Assembly (NCBI GenBank): GCA_047495785.1
Contig: JBLDXI010000004.1
Coordinates: 1,302,001-1,366,000, forward strand
Length of the DNA: 64,000 bases
Origin: Lepidodermella squamata
Lineage: Eukaryota; Gastrotricha
Direction: 5' to 3'
Of this stretch, positions 23,115 to 34,258 are shown one piece after another. The notes under the pieces are model-generated. The model was not told the origin of the DNA. It saw only the letters and a program-made list of their open reading frames with translations, and made no database searches. The stretch's first letter is position 1. Each line of letters begins with the position of its first letter. Position numbers and translations under genes: made by a program.

Positions 23115-23560
23115 AACAGTGCAAAATTCCAGGAAACGATTCGCCGAATAAGCTGATCAACGAGTTTCGGAGGAAAATCTCTGTGCGAAGCGACTGCATT
23201 GGGATTATTTGGCTATGATCCTGACCAGCTTGAAGAACCGATTTGAATCGCGCCAGTTCACGGTAGACGCCAGTTTTTAAGTAAATCACTGCACGGCGCA
23301 TGTCAAATATCCAGAACTGACTATTTTGATTGTTTATAAGCTCATCTCACACACACAGTTTAAGCGTTCAATTAAAATGGTTTTTGTTAAAATGATTTCT
23401 TTGGTTCTAATTTTGCTTAGCTATAGTTTAATCCCTTAATGGAGTCGTCCAGTAATTCAGTGATTCGGATTTCAACAGAAATAAAAAAAAGATCAACCTT
23501 AAACACGTGGACGGGCGGAAACCCATTTTCCATTGAAGCAAAAAATTACCAACCACGTGC
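23115..23560. repeat. 446-bp direct repeat, right copy
   Basis: This duplicates 21324-21769. Sequence beyond 23560 (GATTGATTTTCATCAA, GGCCAAGATCGAC) continues the 3' flank shared with gene 4 at about 37893, so the repeat belonged to the original flank or to an earlier insertion in it. Confidence 0.9.
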
Positions 23561-24675
23561 GAACAAGAAGTTGATTGATTTTCATCAAAGTCACGCCGCA
23601 TCGGCCAAGATCGACAGGATACTACAACCTTTTAAATAACATAAAATTCGCGAATGTTTGTGTGGAGATCACAGATTCTCGTGAATGAGGACGCAAACAA
23701 GTTACTGAGACACGAGGTTCGGCACCTGAATTTCTAACATCGCCCGGTTTCCTGTGATCTTCATGCAAGAGCAGTGAACTTCAACCGACTTAATCGTTAC
23801 GAATTACGATAAATGTAAATGTAATGCATTAACCTACGGAAAAAGAGGGTCGCGCTCCCTTACACGACCCCCAATTTTAGAAGCCCTGCATTATAGATAT
23901 GGATTAATAGTAATGTCTACATGGAATTTAAGTGGTCCTTGCGGTTAAAATTCTCATGGTAACTTACATTTAATCCTTAGATATTGTCAGGTTTTTACAA
24001 CGTCCCAGGTGATAAAATTTATGTAAAGCATGCGGCTAAAACTTAATTTAATTTATTCAAATTGTTAATAAAAATATTCTTGTATTTTATTTTATTGTCA
24101 GTAATTATTGTTTCAGCTTAACAATTATTTTCCTTCACACTTCTCCATGTTTCGTTCAAAGTTCAGATTTGTTACTGCTCAACGGGCGTTTTCGATGAGT
24201 GCTCGCGCGTTACAATTTTCTAACTATGGTTTTCTGCTTGGTTCGGGTCATGTTAATCTACTGAGTATTTCGCACTTGTTTCACGCTTACCGATACGTTG
24301 AAAGGGAGAAGTGCTATCGAATACTTGGCTCATTTTAGTTGTAGATCAATTTTGACTTTCTGCGCTGGCTTGTTATCTGCGGCTTGCAATACGGGTTGGC
24401 TGGTTTGTCTCCTCCTAAATTTAGTATGCTGTCCTTGAAGCTTCAACTTGTCATGTATATGCACGAACAGTTTAGGCTTTTGCTAGTCTATAGCACTAGC
24501 GACTATGTTTTTCAAGGTCTTGGCATCTCTTACAGCTAGCTCGAGTTGATTTTTAGCTTTCTTCCATTACTTACTTCCTTAGATGTTTTGATTACCATGA
24601 ATCTGGCTGAATTTGTTAGCGACATGCTTTCCTACCTTTTCAATCTGCTAACCTCTGATAATTTCCTTTTTCTAG
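23561..24675. other. Intergenic, partly shared with gene 4 flank
   Basis: 23561-23710 matches 37889-37950 plus 38790-38870 (CGTGAATGAGGACGCAAACA). The rest shows no supported exon. CTTCATGCAAGAGCAGTGAA at about 23758 is a dispersed repeat. Confidence 0.5.
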
Positions 24676-25599
24676 ATGGATCGTGAAGGGTGCACGAGAA
24701 CGCTGTTTTTTCCGAAACCGTCTGACGATGACGTCGAAGAAGTTAATAGAAAAATTGATATATTTAATATGGACGTCGAAATATATCAGCAAGTTCTTAC
24801 AGAAGTTAAAAATTATATAAATCATCGGTATGATTTCTTTTGATTATTCCGCATTTGATGTTCTTAACTTCTTTTTATTTTCATTCTTTAGCCTACCGAA
24901 GGTAACAGACGAATACGAAAGCGGGGGTTTGAGCAAGATCACGCAGTATATTGATGCGCTGCCTCCACTCAAGATCCAGCCCTTTAATCATGCTACTCAG
25001 AGAGCTGGTCAAGAATTGGAAGATGATCAAGTGGATGAGGAGACAGTAGCTGAGGTTAGTACGCGCAATTTGACTTTTCACCCGTTTGATTAAAGGGGTT
25101 TTTTCTTAATTTTTAGACGGTGACTGGAGAGAAACGACCTATCCTTACAGATGATGAAGTAGTAGATTACATATTTTCGGACATTCGTAGAGAAACCCAT
25201 GTAGATCCCATAACTCAGCATGATCTTGAAGGTTTAGATAATTTGAAAGATCTTTTCAGTTTTGCAGAGCCTATAATATCTGCGTTTAAAAATACTGCGT
25301 CGGAAATGCTTGTTAGAACATATGAGATAGGAAAGATCTTTTATCGCGCTAAAACTTTGTATAAAAAAATGCGAAAATCTTCTCATGGTTTCTTACCATA
25401 TCTAAGCAATAAAACTAAGTTCTCGAAGCCATATATAGGTAAGATAATCAAATTTTATGTTGGATTCAAAGCATATCCTCGTCTTCTTTTCTGTAACATA
25501 CCTCTAAATGAAATGATGCGATTGCAAAATAGAGTATTATCTTTAGTTGATAAATTTGAAGAAAAATATTCAAATTTACCTCCCTATGATGATAAGTAA
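24676..25599 (+). CDS. Unknown three-exon gene, 265 residues
   Basis: Exons: 24676-24827, 24892-25054, 25117-25599, all GT-AG with matching phases. The product starts MDREGCTRTLFFPKPSDDDV, has an acidic middle (ELEDDQVDEETVAE) and a basic helical C-terminal part: EIGKIFYRAKTLYKKMRKSS, PYIGKIIKFYVGFKAYPRLL. There is no signal peptide or membrane segment, so it is probably intracellular. The ATG directly follows TTTTTCTAG, an acceptor-like site. Either a 5' exon exists upstream or the message is trans-spliced. The segment pattern (a G-K..Y..K helix followed by S-x-x-YI-G-x-I-x-x-F) is reminiscent of helical DNA-binding or adaptor segments, but I recognise no family. Base composition resembles the host genes. 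Confidence 0.7.
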
Positions 25600-26302
25600 C
25601 ACATAGATAAATCAAGAATAATGAAATGTTTACCTTTCCGTGACTCTCATTGTTTCATTCTCTCGCCGTTTTCGTGCCTCTGTATAACGTATGTGTTAAT
25701 AATATATGATACGAAATGAGTCAAGGCTCGTTCACCCATGAACAACTTTCTTTTTCGACCTAATATCTTCAGTTTTCGATCTCTGATTGATAATAGACTA
25801 TGAATGCGCCGAGTGTGATAATAGATGATGCATCCGACTCGATACATTGCTTTCTGCCTCAATGAAAATATGATATTAATTATTAATTGATATATGATAT
25901 TAATGTTTGTTTTTGGTTGTGGGTTTAAAATAAAATGGAATGGGTTAACAGAAACTTTTGCTCCTTTATTACCTGTGTTGTTCTCATGGTAACATTGAAT
26001 TCTTGAAACCGAGAAAAAATGCTTCAGCTTTTAATAATAATGGACAGTTAATTCATCGGAAATGGAAATCAGCTCAACTCATTTCCACTGATTGGGCATC
26101 GAATACTCCCCCATTACACTGAAATTGTTTCCTCATTCGCGAACGTGCAACTGTCATAGCTCATCTTCCCAGTAATTTCAAACACACTAAATATTCGTTC
26201 AAAACGTCCTTGAAATATTTTGCCAATTTCCATGGTCAGGCTCGAATTGCCAAAAAGGGCGTAAGCCGTCGAGTGGCCCAGCTACGGCAATTCCTATCTG
26301 CT
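25600..26302. other. Intergenic
   Basis: No supported gene. The region ends at the breakpoint (about 26297-26303) where lectin-family sequence begins abruptly inside exon 7. Confidence 0.45.
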
Positions 26303-28181
26303 ATCAACTATCAAAGCTGCCTGCTCGGAGTAAGTCTCTTCTAATTTACCCGCATTTGATGTCTATTATTTCGTGTTTGAACAGAACGCGGTTTCGTGCA
26401 AAGATTCGTCTAACCGAAGTTCATGCTACGCAGCCTGCCCTCGAGACCTAACTCAGGTGAAACTTTAAAAACTCACGAATAAATGTTTCTATGGGCATGA
26501 TTCTAAAACAGGTTAAACTCTTCTAGGACTCGCTATCTTTTCAGCTGAACCACGGCAAGTGCATCGATGAGATAACGCCCAAGGTGAGTTCGCATTAACT
26601 CGAATTCACAAATGTCGCTAGCTAGTTCAACTGAAATGACATCTTATGGCATATGGCCTAGTTTGAGCCGTGGTCATAAAGTCATTATCCCCTGCTATAT
26701 GCTGCTATATGATCTGCCATAGGGAACCCAAGAATTAGATGGAGGACAGTCGTACTCCATGCTTACCATTAATGTTCACATAGTATCCCCGGCTTTATAA
26801 ATTTCAATGCCTATAAACTGAAAGTATAGGAAAGGGACAAACAATTATGATTCATTTTGCGAGTTTAACTGGAGGAAGAACGGAACGTACGTGTCATGAA
26901 TGAACACTGTATTATCACCTAACTGTATTTCTGTTTTCTTTTTCCGGTGAATTTCCTTAGTAAGATTTACTTCAATTAGGCTAGCGGAAGCTTCACCCTA
27001 GCGAAAGAGTCCAAATATTTTAGCCCGTCATTATACCGTTTCCGGTTTTAAAGAGGGAGAAGGCAGGCACAGATGGAAAATTGATCCTTACCCACTCCCA
27101 CAGTTGAAAATTTTGCTTTTTCCGAAGAATTCATAATCATCTATCGAGCTAACAATCATGCGCCATTCATCTTTTTCAGGAGATGCGAGTTCAGCTAATT
27201 GTAAATCAGCTTGATTTTGGTTTCAAATTTATTTTCAAATTCTATTGTATTCAGCCTATTTTCTTGGACTTTCGAGATGTTCCAGGATTCACAGGCGTAA
27301 ATGATGGTGTAGGTGTAGGAGCTAGGAGCTTTAATTTTGTTGATATGGAAACCGGATTCTTGTTGCACATAAACTTATTCATAGCCACCAGTGGTGGCGT
27401 ATTCGGGGCTGGTAGTTGGCTGGTAGTTAGCTTGGAAATCTTAAAGTCCATATTCCAACCAACAATAAAAAACGAATACATACTTGTTATTAAGAAATAT
27501 CACCTAAACTGAAATAAATTAATTCATATCGCTGTGTCTTGAAGACAATTTTACTAAGAACCATGTAACGCAGACCACCAGTCAATCTCCTCTCTCTCTC
27601 TCTGTAGTGCTTATTTTTGAGATCAAATAAAATCGAGAGAACATAAAATGTTACTTACATGCATATTTTAGCCGGCTGCGTATTTCCGCTGCGTCGACAA
27701 CAGCGATGGAACAGTTCATTGCGTCACGGCGTCGACAGGCTGCAATGCGGCTACTCAGCTTCGAATTCCGGCTAATGTGGTCTATGCGGACGAGAACACT
27801 TGCAAGAGTGCGACCAAGAAGTACACGGCGGTGGCTTATAGGGGTAACAGAGCTGACAGCGCGCCGAAATGCCCCGAAATCAATGCTACGTTGGCGACGA
27901 TTAGATCAGACGCTGAGCTCGCTGCGGCTAAACAAGCGATAACGCTGGCCAAATCTGCTGACCCTGCCTGGATCGCTCTAACTAGGAAAAACGGCGTGTT
28001 TCAATGGGATGATGGTTCGAGTTTCACTTTCGTCGAAACGCAGTGGGCTGATGTTAATGACGGCTGTGTTAAACTCCAGTTTTTCACCACCTCTCTGCAT
28101 GATGTCCCAGCCGATGGTTATTACTATACTTCCGTTGTGTGTGAAGCCTACGCTGCCTCAGTGTTATGCGAGTCGTTTTAG
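26303..28181 (+). pseudogene. Lectin-family gene 3: 5'-truncated, CTLD exon open
   Basis: Sequence begins within exon 7 (26303-26329, INYQSCLLG). Exon 8 is 26385-26456 (NAVSCKDSSNRSSCYAACP). Exon 9 is 26512-26583, with an in-frame TAG at 26524-26526 where paralogs have Ser. After a 1.09-kb intron that carries a LINE tail, the lectin exon 27672-28181 is completely open: RCVDNSDGTVHC, then a CTLD with WIALTRKNGVFQWDDGSSF and VLCESF. AATAAA lies at about 28322. Exons 1-6 and the promoter are absent, so this is not a normal gene. The open terminal exon could persist by recent origin or by use from another promoter. Confidence 0.85.
27400..27600 (+). mobile_element. LINE 3' tail fragment
   Basis: TTAAGAAATATCACC, GAATTAATT-like and CGCAGACCACCAGT words match, inverted, the 3' tail at 32235-32386. 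It ends in a CT run (27591-27604) and lies in the intron before the CTLD exon of gene 3. Confidence 0.6.
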
Positions 28182-28799
28182 TGGGACATTTTCTGTCTTT
28201 CTTCGGTGCGATGCCTTGTGAGATTGTCGTAAGAAGCCGAAGTAGAACTAAAATGATAATAATTGGAGAGATCATTCTTCTGATGTCTGATACGTGAACA
28301 ACTGCTTCACCGAGCATTTGAAATAAAACCATGCATTTCAAGACGACAAGATTCGTTAACTGGTAACAATAATTCCCACATGACCAAAGTTAAATTTTGC
28401 CAAGGAGACCCCATAGATCACTTCGTTCCCCATGGGTGTCTATGCTACACTCTAAAGATGTATTCACTTTATTTTTGCCCGATAAACCAATACGCGAGAA
28501 TAAAGCCTTACATCGACGCCTAAAGAGGTACACTGTTACACTATGTCTGGAAGTCGAAAGAAGACATTGACTCTTCGAAAGGGCCATATTTCAAAAGGTC
28601 AGTTATTAAATCAATCGAATTTCTAATGCTTTATTTTCTTCCTGCTTTTAGGCTAGGCCAGGACTTGGCTTTGATCTAAATTGCTGCGGACCCGCTCTTT
28701 TACGAAATTGCTTTGAAAGCACACCCTGAATCCCCCAATTCTTCTGAAGTCAATACGCAATAATTCAATTTGGTTGGAAAATGATATCGATTTTGCAGG
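28182..28799. other. 3' flank of gene 3
   Basis: 28200-28390 is the conserved 3' UTR block of the family, including AACAACTGCTTCACCGAG. 28390-28799 has no supported exon and may contain the degraded left part of the piggyBac copy. Confidence 0.5.
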
Positions 28800-30553
28800 C
28801 GAAGGGCCGGTTGGTGAGTAGATTGTGATGCAGCTAATGGAGCCATACTTGGATCAGGGTCACTGGCTTTATACTGATAATTGGTATACGGCGATGCGTC
28901 TGGCCGAAACGCTTCTTAACCGGCAAACACATCTCACTGGCACGATAAAAGCTAAGCGCGTCGGCAATCCCGAGTCAGTTATCCAGTCGGATGTCAAGAA
29001 AGGTAATTTTTAATAATTAAATACTTCGGGGAATTTAATTTTAAACTTTATAGGTGAACTTAAATGTCAGCAAAACGCCAACGGCGTAAGCGTCATGAAG
29101 TATAAGGACAAACGCATTGTCCACATGCTGAGCACTTGCCACTCGCCTACGTTGAAGGCAACAGGGAAGAAATGCCGGGACGGTACCGACCAAATGAAGC
29201 CATCGTGCATCATCGCCTACAACTCGGCAAAATGTGGCATTGACAAATCTGATCAAATGAGGTCGTACAATTCGCCACTTCGCAAAACGAAGCATTGGAC
29301 TCGCCGGTTGATGATGGAACTAACTTTGAATACAAGCGTAGTAAATGCCTGGATCATTTTTAACGAGGTAATATTTTTTATTTCGTTTTCCTCGTTTTTT
29401 ATTATTGTTTTGGTCAAGGTCATGGCGCAATCGAAACCGGGATTCAAAATACCGTTACGCCGATTTCGAGAGGAAATTTTGATGGAGCTTTTCAAAATTA
29501 AGCCTTTCGTTGAAGATTTTCCTGATAACGATGACGACTCGTTTGATGTGGACAATTTGGAAACAATACTTAATGACATTGAAACTACGCCAACGCCGAA
29601 ACCGACTCTCCAGCAGCCGCCAACTGCTCCCCGCAAGCAAGTATTCGATTGTGCCTGTACTGGCGCTTGCAATTGCGCTACCTTCTTCGAGTCAACATCG
29701 CCGGAACACTCCGACCAGCCTATCTCGGTCGCGCCAACGACAGGTTTCTCAACACCAGTAGCAATTTCAAACGTTCGCGATTCGGCAGAAGATTCTGCTC
29801 AGTCGGACATGTCTTTCGAGATCACTGATGAGGTTGCGAATCTAGTCGATAACGCAGTCGAAGACGGTCGCAAACGGAAAAGGCGCGCGAATTTCGCAAA
29901 GCCGGCCGAGGTTTCTGAGGGTAAACAGCATTATCTAGGAGAAGATGAGGTGGAAAAACGTACTGATTGCACCCGCTGCAAGAAAGTGGCGAAGAAACGG
30001 CAGCAGACTAAATATTTTTGCGCTACTTGCATCCTGCCTATGTGCTTGAAATGTTTCATCAAACACCAGCGCGAATAACTTTTTTCCTTCCTCTTGTTTT
30101 CTCTTGTCTTGAAAACGGCGTTTTCCGTCTTTTTGGATTTTTTCCTATCATAGGGCATTTCGTCTAAAAATAAACCGACTTATGATTATTACACTTTGAA
30201 ACATGGCGCATTTTATAGTGCCAAAATAAAAAATTTGGTTTGTTTCCAAAATCGATAATCGATAATCGATAATCGAAAATCAGTGATTTCTTCGGGAAGG
30301 AAAGAGTATTAAGTGATTTTGACTTCAGATTTGGGTTCTACGGGTGTTACTTGGTCTTGGTGAAGCACCAACGGATTTTTTAGAAGCACGGGTCTCGTGC
30401 AAAAAAATCGCAAAAAAGCAACACCCCCGCATACTCACATATGAGTATACGGCGATATCCTGCTAATTTGAGGCTACTCATATGTGAGTATATGGCTATA
30501 TTCTGCCAATTCGAGAATACTCACCTATGAGTATATGGCCGTTAAAGTGTTAA
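28800..30553 (+). mobile_element. Decayed piggyBac-type transposon, right part
   Basis: Transposase pieces: 28800-29002 (EGPVGE stop IVMQLMEPYL, DQGHWLYTDNWYTA with the second catalytic Asp), 29054-29367 (VMKYKDKRIVHMLSTCH, CGIDKSDQMRSY with the third Asp) and about 29419-30078, which ends in the Cys-rich domain DCTRCKKVAKK, KYFCATCILPMCLKCF. Introns at 29003-29053 and 29368-29418 are GT-AG. A TAG at 28819-28821 and loss of the N-terminal half, with the first Asp, inactivate it. The right end reads CACTTTAACGGCC on the reverse strand, next to TTAA (30550-30553). Three subterminal copies of an ACTCATATGTGAGTAT-like palindrome lie at 30434-30535. The matching left end was not found. Confidence 0.88.
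30252..30282. repeat. ATCGATA tandem repeat
   Basis: Four copies of the heptamer TCGATAA occur in the 3' region of the piggyBac copy. Confidence 0.7.
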
Positions 30554-30717
30554 AATCCGCCCTGATTTAAAAGTTATGGAATCTAACAAAATAGCATAGC
30601 ACAAATCAGAGACTCGCATTAACCAATCACCTGAATATGAGCGTGGTATAGAAGGTCATGTGAACGGTGACAAAAATCAGGTAACAGCTTCAGATAGCAG
30701 TCTGTCTCTATGTAAAA

Positions 30718-31429
30718 CAGTGGTTCTCAAACCCTGGCACGCGTGCCAATCGGGAAAATTGATCGGCATGCGTGCCAAAACTGGCACGCAGAGGGTTTTG
30801 ACTACGTGCGTTCCAAAACTAAGAAGAACCGTTCTATTCTCATTTTAAGAGGTGTTTGGACGTATTTTTGGGGGAAATGCCTAAAAATTTCCTCGCTTCG
30901 CTCGTTTAATTTTTTGGAATTTCAATTTCCTAATCTTCACAAATGCATTGTGCATTGTGCAGCGTGTAACTTTACGTGGGGACTTCGTACCCTTCCCCCT
31001 TCATCTCGGATAGACAGGACAAGAAAATTAGAAATTAGCCTGCGTAAATTTTCGTCGATTTCTTCAATTTTGTTGGGTTTTGGAGCACGTATCAGCAGTA
31101 AATTTTCAAAATATTTTCGCTCCGCTCCGTTTTTGTTTGAAATCCCTAGTCTTCTGGGTAAACAAGTTTTCCATCCCTGGCAGCTCCAGGATCCAAGATC
31201 GCACCCTGGCATTATGAAATTTCTTCCATTCTTTTAGCTTGATAACCAATAGAAAATCAATAAAAAAATAAACTGTCTTAGCGTCTTAACAAAATCACCA
31301 CACATTCCCAATTTTGCAACACAGTGAGTAGGGGAACTATGGTATTTGCTGACAAATCTTGGAATGGCACGCGAGACCCTTGGCGTGCCACTTTTCTTGC
31401 ACAGCCTCGAAAAAGTTTCAGAACCACTG
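30718..31429. mobile_element. hAT-type element with 8-bp target duplication
   Basis: Termini CAGTGGTTCTCAAACC and the inverse GTTTCAGAACCACTG are typical hAT ends. The duplication ATGTAAAA is perfect at 30710-30717 and 31430-31437. Subterminal TGGCACGC repeats occur. Inside is a segment ending CAGCTCCAGGATCC and GATCGCACCCTG (about 31180-31207) that matches the other hAT-like MITE family, so it is composite. No transposase is present. Confidence 0.92.
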
Positions 31430-31644
31430 ATGTAAAACACGTGTTAGTTTATGTCAAACCATCAAATCATGTATTCACATACTACTCGAAGGTCTACAGT
31501 AACAAGGCGGAGCCGGGGATGATGAATTATCTACTGACCAATCTCCCCTTGTAGTCGTTACCTGCGATATCAAACGGGCTATTGGCTGATTTCAGAGTTT
31601 AGTTTCCAGCCTGATTTGACCGGTTCCGGAGACTTACATTCCCC

Positions 31645-32083
31645 ATGTGACGTAGATAGGACGCCGCACTAAGAGGTTTTCGGACACGAAAAACTGAAGT
31701 CAGACTAATAAGGAGCAAAGTTCACCGTTTCAAATTTAATGAGATGAATCATGTCATTATTTTCCACCCCAATTTTTCTTGTGATATTTTTGTTGACTTT
31801 TGATCAAATTTTGAGCAGATGCCGCCATCCATCATTTGAATTCATCTTCAAAGATGCATCTCATCTCGGAAATCGCGCCAAAAACACTACTTTTTGCGAT
31901 CTTTAGAACTTGAACTAATTAATTTTAAATTTTAAAATTTTAATTATAAAACGAATTCGAATGAAGCCCCGTCATTTTGAATTTTCACGCTGCAAATTAT
32001 TCTGAATATTCATGAGCTAAAAAGTGAACTCGTCATTTGGTCAACCGGCGTGCTCTGAGTGCGGCGTCCTATCTACGTCACAT
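31645..32083. mobile_element. MITE
   Basis: Terminal inverted repeats of about 26 bp are ATGTGACGTAGATAGGACG-CCGCACT and the inverse. The AT-rich interior has no coding capacity. Confidence 0.8.
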
Positions 32084-32232
32084 GACTTTCCCGAGTCCCG
32101 TTGTCAATGACTTTCTATAAGACCTTTTCTTTGTATGAATTTCACTGCAATAAATATTTAGCGCACTTACTACTTGGGATATATCCGATATACATTCAGC
32201 CGATGATACCATCTGGATACCTGCTGCATTTT

Positions 32233-32600
32233 CGAAAGAGAGAGATACCGATTTATTGGTGGTCTGCGTTACATAATTCTTGGTAACATTGCCTTTAAGA
32301 CACAGAGATATGAATTAATTAACTTCAGTATAGGTGATATTTCTTAATAATAAGTATTGGTTATTTATCGTTGGTTGGAATATAGATGGTGGTGAAGAAT
32401 TCGAATACTGTCCTTGAGGGCCTGTGAAGCGATATCGATGGCTGTGCCGGCGTTGATTCCATAGTCGCGCAGAAGTTTTACGGCTTCTGTTGTCAGGGAT
32501 CCGCGGGCACCGATGTATAGTCCATGTACTTCTATTGAATCTAGGTTGTATGCTAGCCTCAATGTGATTTTCAGTTTTTGACTTGTTTTCATGTGGCCTA
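32233..32600 (-). mobile_element. LINE C-terminal and 3' tail fragment
   Basis: On the minus strand, 32592-32365 reads LKITLRLAYNLDSIEVHGLY, IGARGSLTTEAVKLLRDYGI. GLYIGARG..T.. is the end of many LINE polyproteins. The 3' tail (32364-32233) matches the fragment at 27.4-27.6 kb. It is 5'-truncated. Confidence 0.65.
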
Positions 32601-33254
32601 CCGCTTATGCAGCCACATCCTACGGAATTTCGGGAAAATCCAATGCTGTTTTCGACGTTATGAAAAAACGTCAAGCTCGCCGTAGCACTAGAAAGTGCAC
32701 TCGCCGTAGCTCTGCCGTAGCGCTGCCGTATTTGTGTTATTTTTGTGCTACCATTTTCGTATAATGTTGAAAGTGCACTCTAAGCATTGATAGCGCACTT
32801 TAAACATTGCAATTATACCTCAACGCTCAAGCAAATTTAATCCGCATTTAAAGTTTACTTTCAACTTCCAACGCCTGTATATAGAGTAAAATTGACAAGC
32901 AAACCAGTCACCCCCCCCCCCCCCCCCCCCTAACCTACTGGGGCATTTGGCTCAGATAGCCGCGCCGATCGGACCAATCAAGTGCGGTCCCTACAGCGTC
33001 ACTGCAATTGTGAAATCACAGACGACGGATCAGGCGACGGGATCATCAGATTGCCAAGTGGGACCAGCTTATACCGCCCAGCCCATCTCACCAGGCCCCT
33101 GAACCACCCACCACCTTGGGATCCCAACTAACCCATAGGCTAGAAATTCAGTTTATGTGTGACATAGGCGGGCCCGGAATGTACTTCTAATCTCGCATTT
33201 CAGTTGCCATTGCGTTGAGACGAAAGTGTGACTCGATCCGTCATCCTATTTGAA
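32601..33254. other. Intergenic with a 20-C tract
   Basis: GCCGTAGC-type words repeat at 32678-32730. A 20-base C run lies at 32911-32930. No gene is seen. Confidence 0.5.
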
Positions 33255-33717
33255 TACCGTATTTTATCGAATAGTATCCAACCTCAAATAATAGCCCCCT
33301 CGAATAATAGCCACAAAAATTCATCCAAATATTGGGCCCAAAGGTTAATAATAGCCCACCTCGAATAATAGCCACATTCAATATAGTAATAACAATAGTT
33401 CTAGTATGATCAGCTCATGTAGAAAGAATGGGGGAGGTGGCTAGCGTGCCTCAAGAAAATTGAGACGTAGAGAAGAGAAAGTGCAACAACGAGGAAGATA
33501 ACTACAGTGCATTTAAGCTTAATTACAGCGACAAAGAGGAATATATTCAAGCTAAAAATGAGCAAGAATGTCTGTTGAAGTGATGATTTGACGTTTTACG
33601 ATAAATAATAGCCTGCCTTGAATAAAAGCCCCCTCGAATAATAGCCCGATTTTTTTCACCACTTTTCGAGTTCGGAAAAAAATAATATCCCAGGATACTA
33701 TTAGATAAAATACGGTA
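33255..33717. mobile_element. MITE with TACCGTATTT ends and internal motif array
   Basis: Ends are TACCGTATTTTATCGAATAG and a close inverse CTATTAGATAAAATACGGTA. The subterminal motif CTCGAATAATAGCCC is repeated five or more times near both ends. A shorter fragment of the same sort (AAATCGGGCTTTTATTCGAG) lies at about 13247 between the two exon 7 copies of gene 1. Confidence 0.8.
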
Positions 33718-33799
33718 TGCCGTTTTGTTGGGTGAGAGCGACCCATGCAGAAAGAATCTGCCAACCTGCTGGAGCTCTTGCCCAGCTGCGACTAAGCTG

Positions 33800-34080
33800 C
33801 GACCGTGGAAAAGTCTATATACAACACGGAAATTCGCGAGATGTTTTTGGCAGACTGTGAGACGCCGAACGATACAAACACGGCAAGTTGAGCAGTTTAG
33901 CAAGTTGAGTTATACGTATAATGTGGCGTATCCGGCTTCTACCAATTTTAATGTCACATAATTCGAAAAAATCCTGAGAGCTGACTTGATCTCTGAAAAT
34001 GATCTCAGTGCACTCAGGCACGCGATTGATGCGATTACGCAATCACACTTCACTAAGTGTGGGCCGACTTGAAATAAAAC
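33800..34080 (+). pseudogene. Relic of the small 78-residue gene upstream of gene 4
   Basis: CACGCGATTGATGCGATTAC and GCAATCA match the last exon of the 9.1-10.7 kb gene with a few changes, followed by AAATAAAAC. AATTCGCGAGA further upstream may also match. No open frame remains. Its position relative to gene 4 equals that of the intact copy relative to gene 1. Confidence 0.55.
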
Positions 34081-34155
34081 ACCGACAAGCAAAAACGCGT
34101 TATTTTATTGAAGGCAATACACAGTAAAAAGCGTGCCTCAATCCACTTTTTGCGC

Positions 34156-34163
34156 TTAAATAC
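34156..34163 (+). promoter_or_regulatory. Candidate core promoter of gene 4
   Basis: TTAAATAC aligns with TATATAAG of gene 1. The following CGCCATTC and ACATTTTCATTCACTC are conserved. It is about 100 bp before the ATG. Confidence 0.4.
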
Positions 34164-34258
34164 GGCTTCGCCATTCACATTTTCATTCACTCAAATTTTC
34201 TCTACAAATTTCGAACTTTTTTAGCGAATTAAACTTTGGCTACGTTCCGGGCGATAAA

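Noticed and set aside
27183-27512. Open frame of 109 codons, Gly/Val-rich
   Set aside because: It lies across a LINE tail fragment and has no known domain; the inverse strand carries an equal-length frame.
30937-31212. Open frames in the 30.7-31.4 kb element as transposase
   Set aside because: They show no hAT dimerisation or catalytic motifs; the element is non-autonomous.
33725-33961. 78-codon plus-strand frame before gene 4
   Set aside because: It covers the relic of the small gene and a MITE end, in a frame unrelated to the intact copy.
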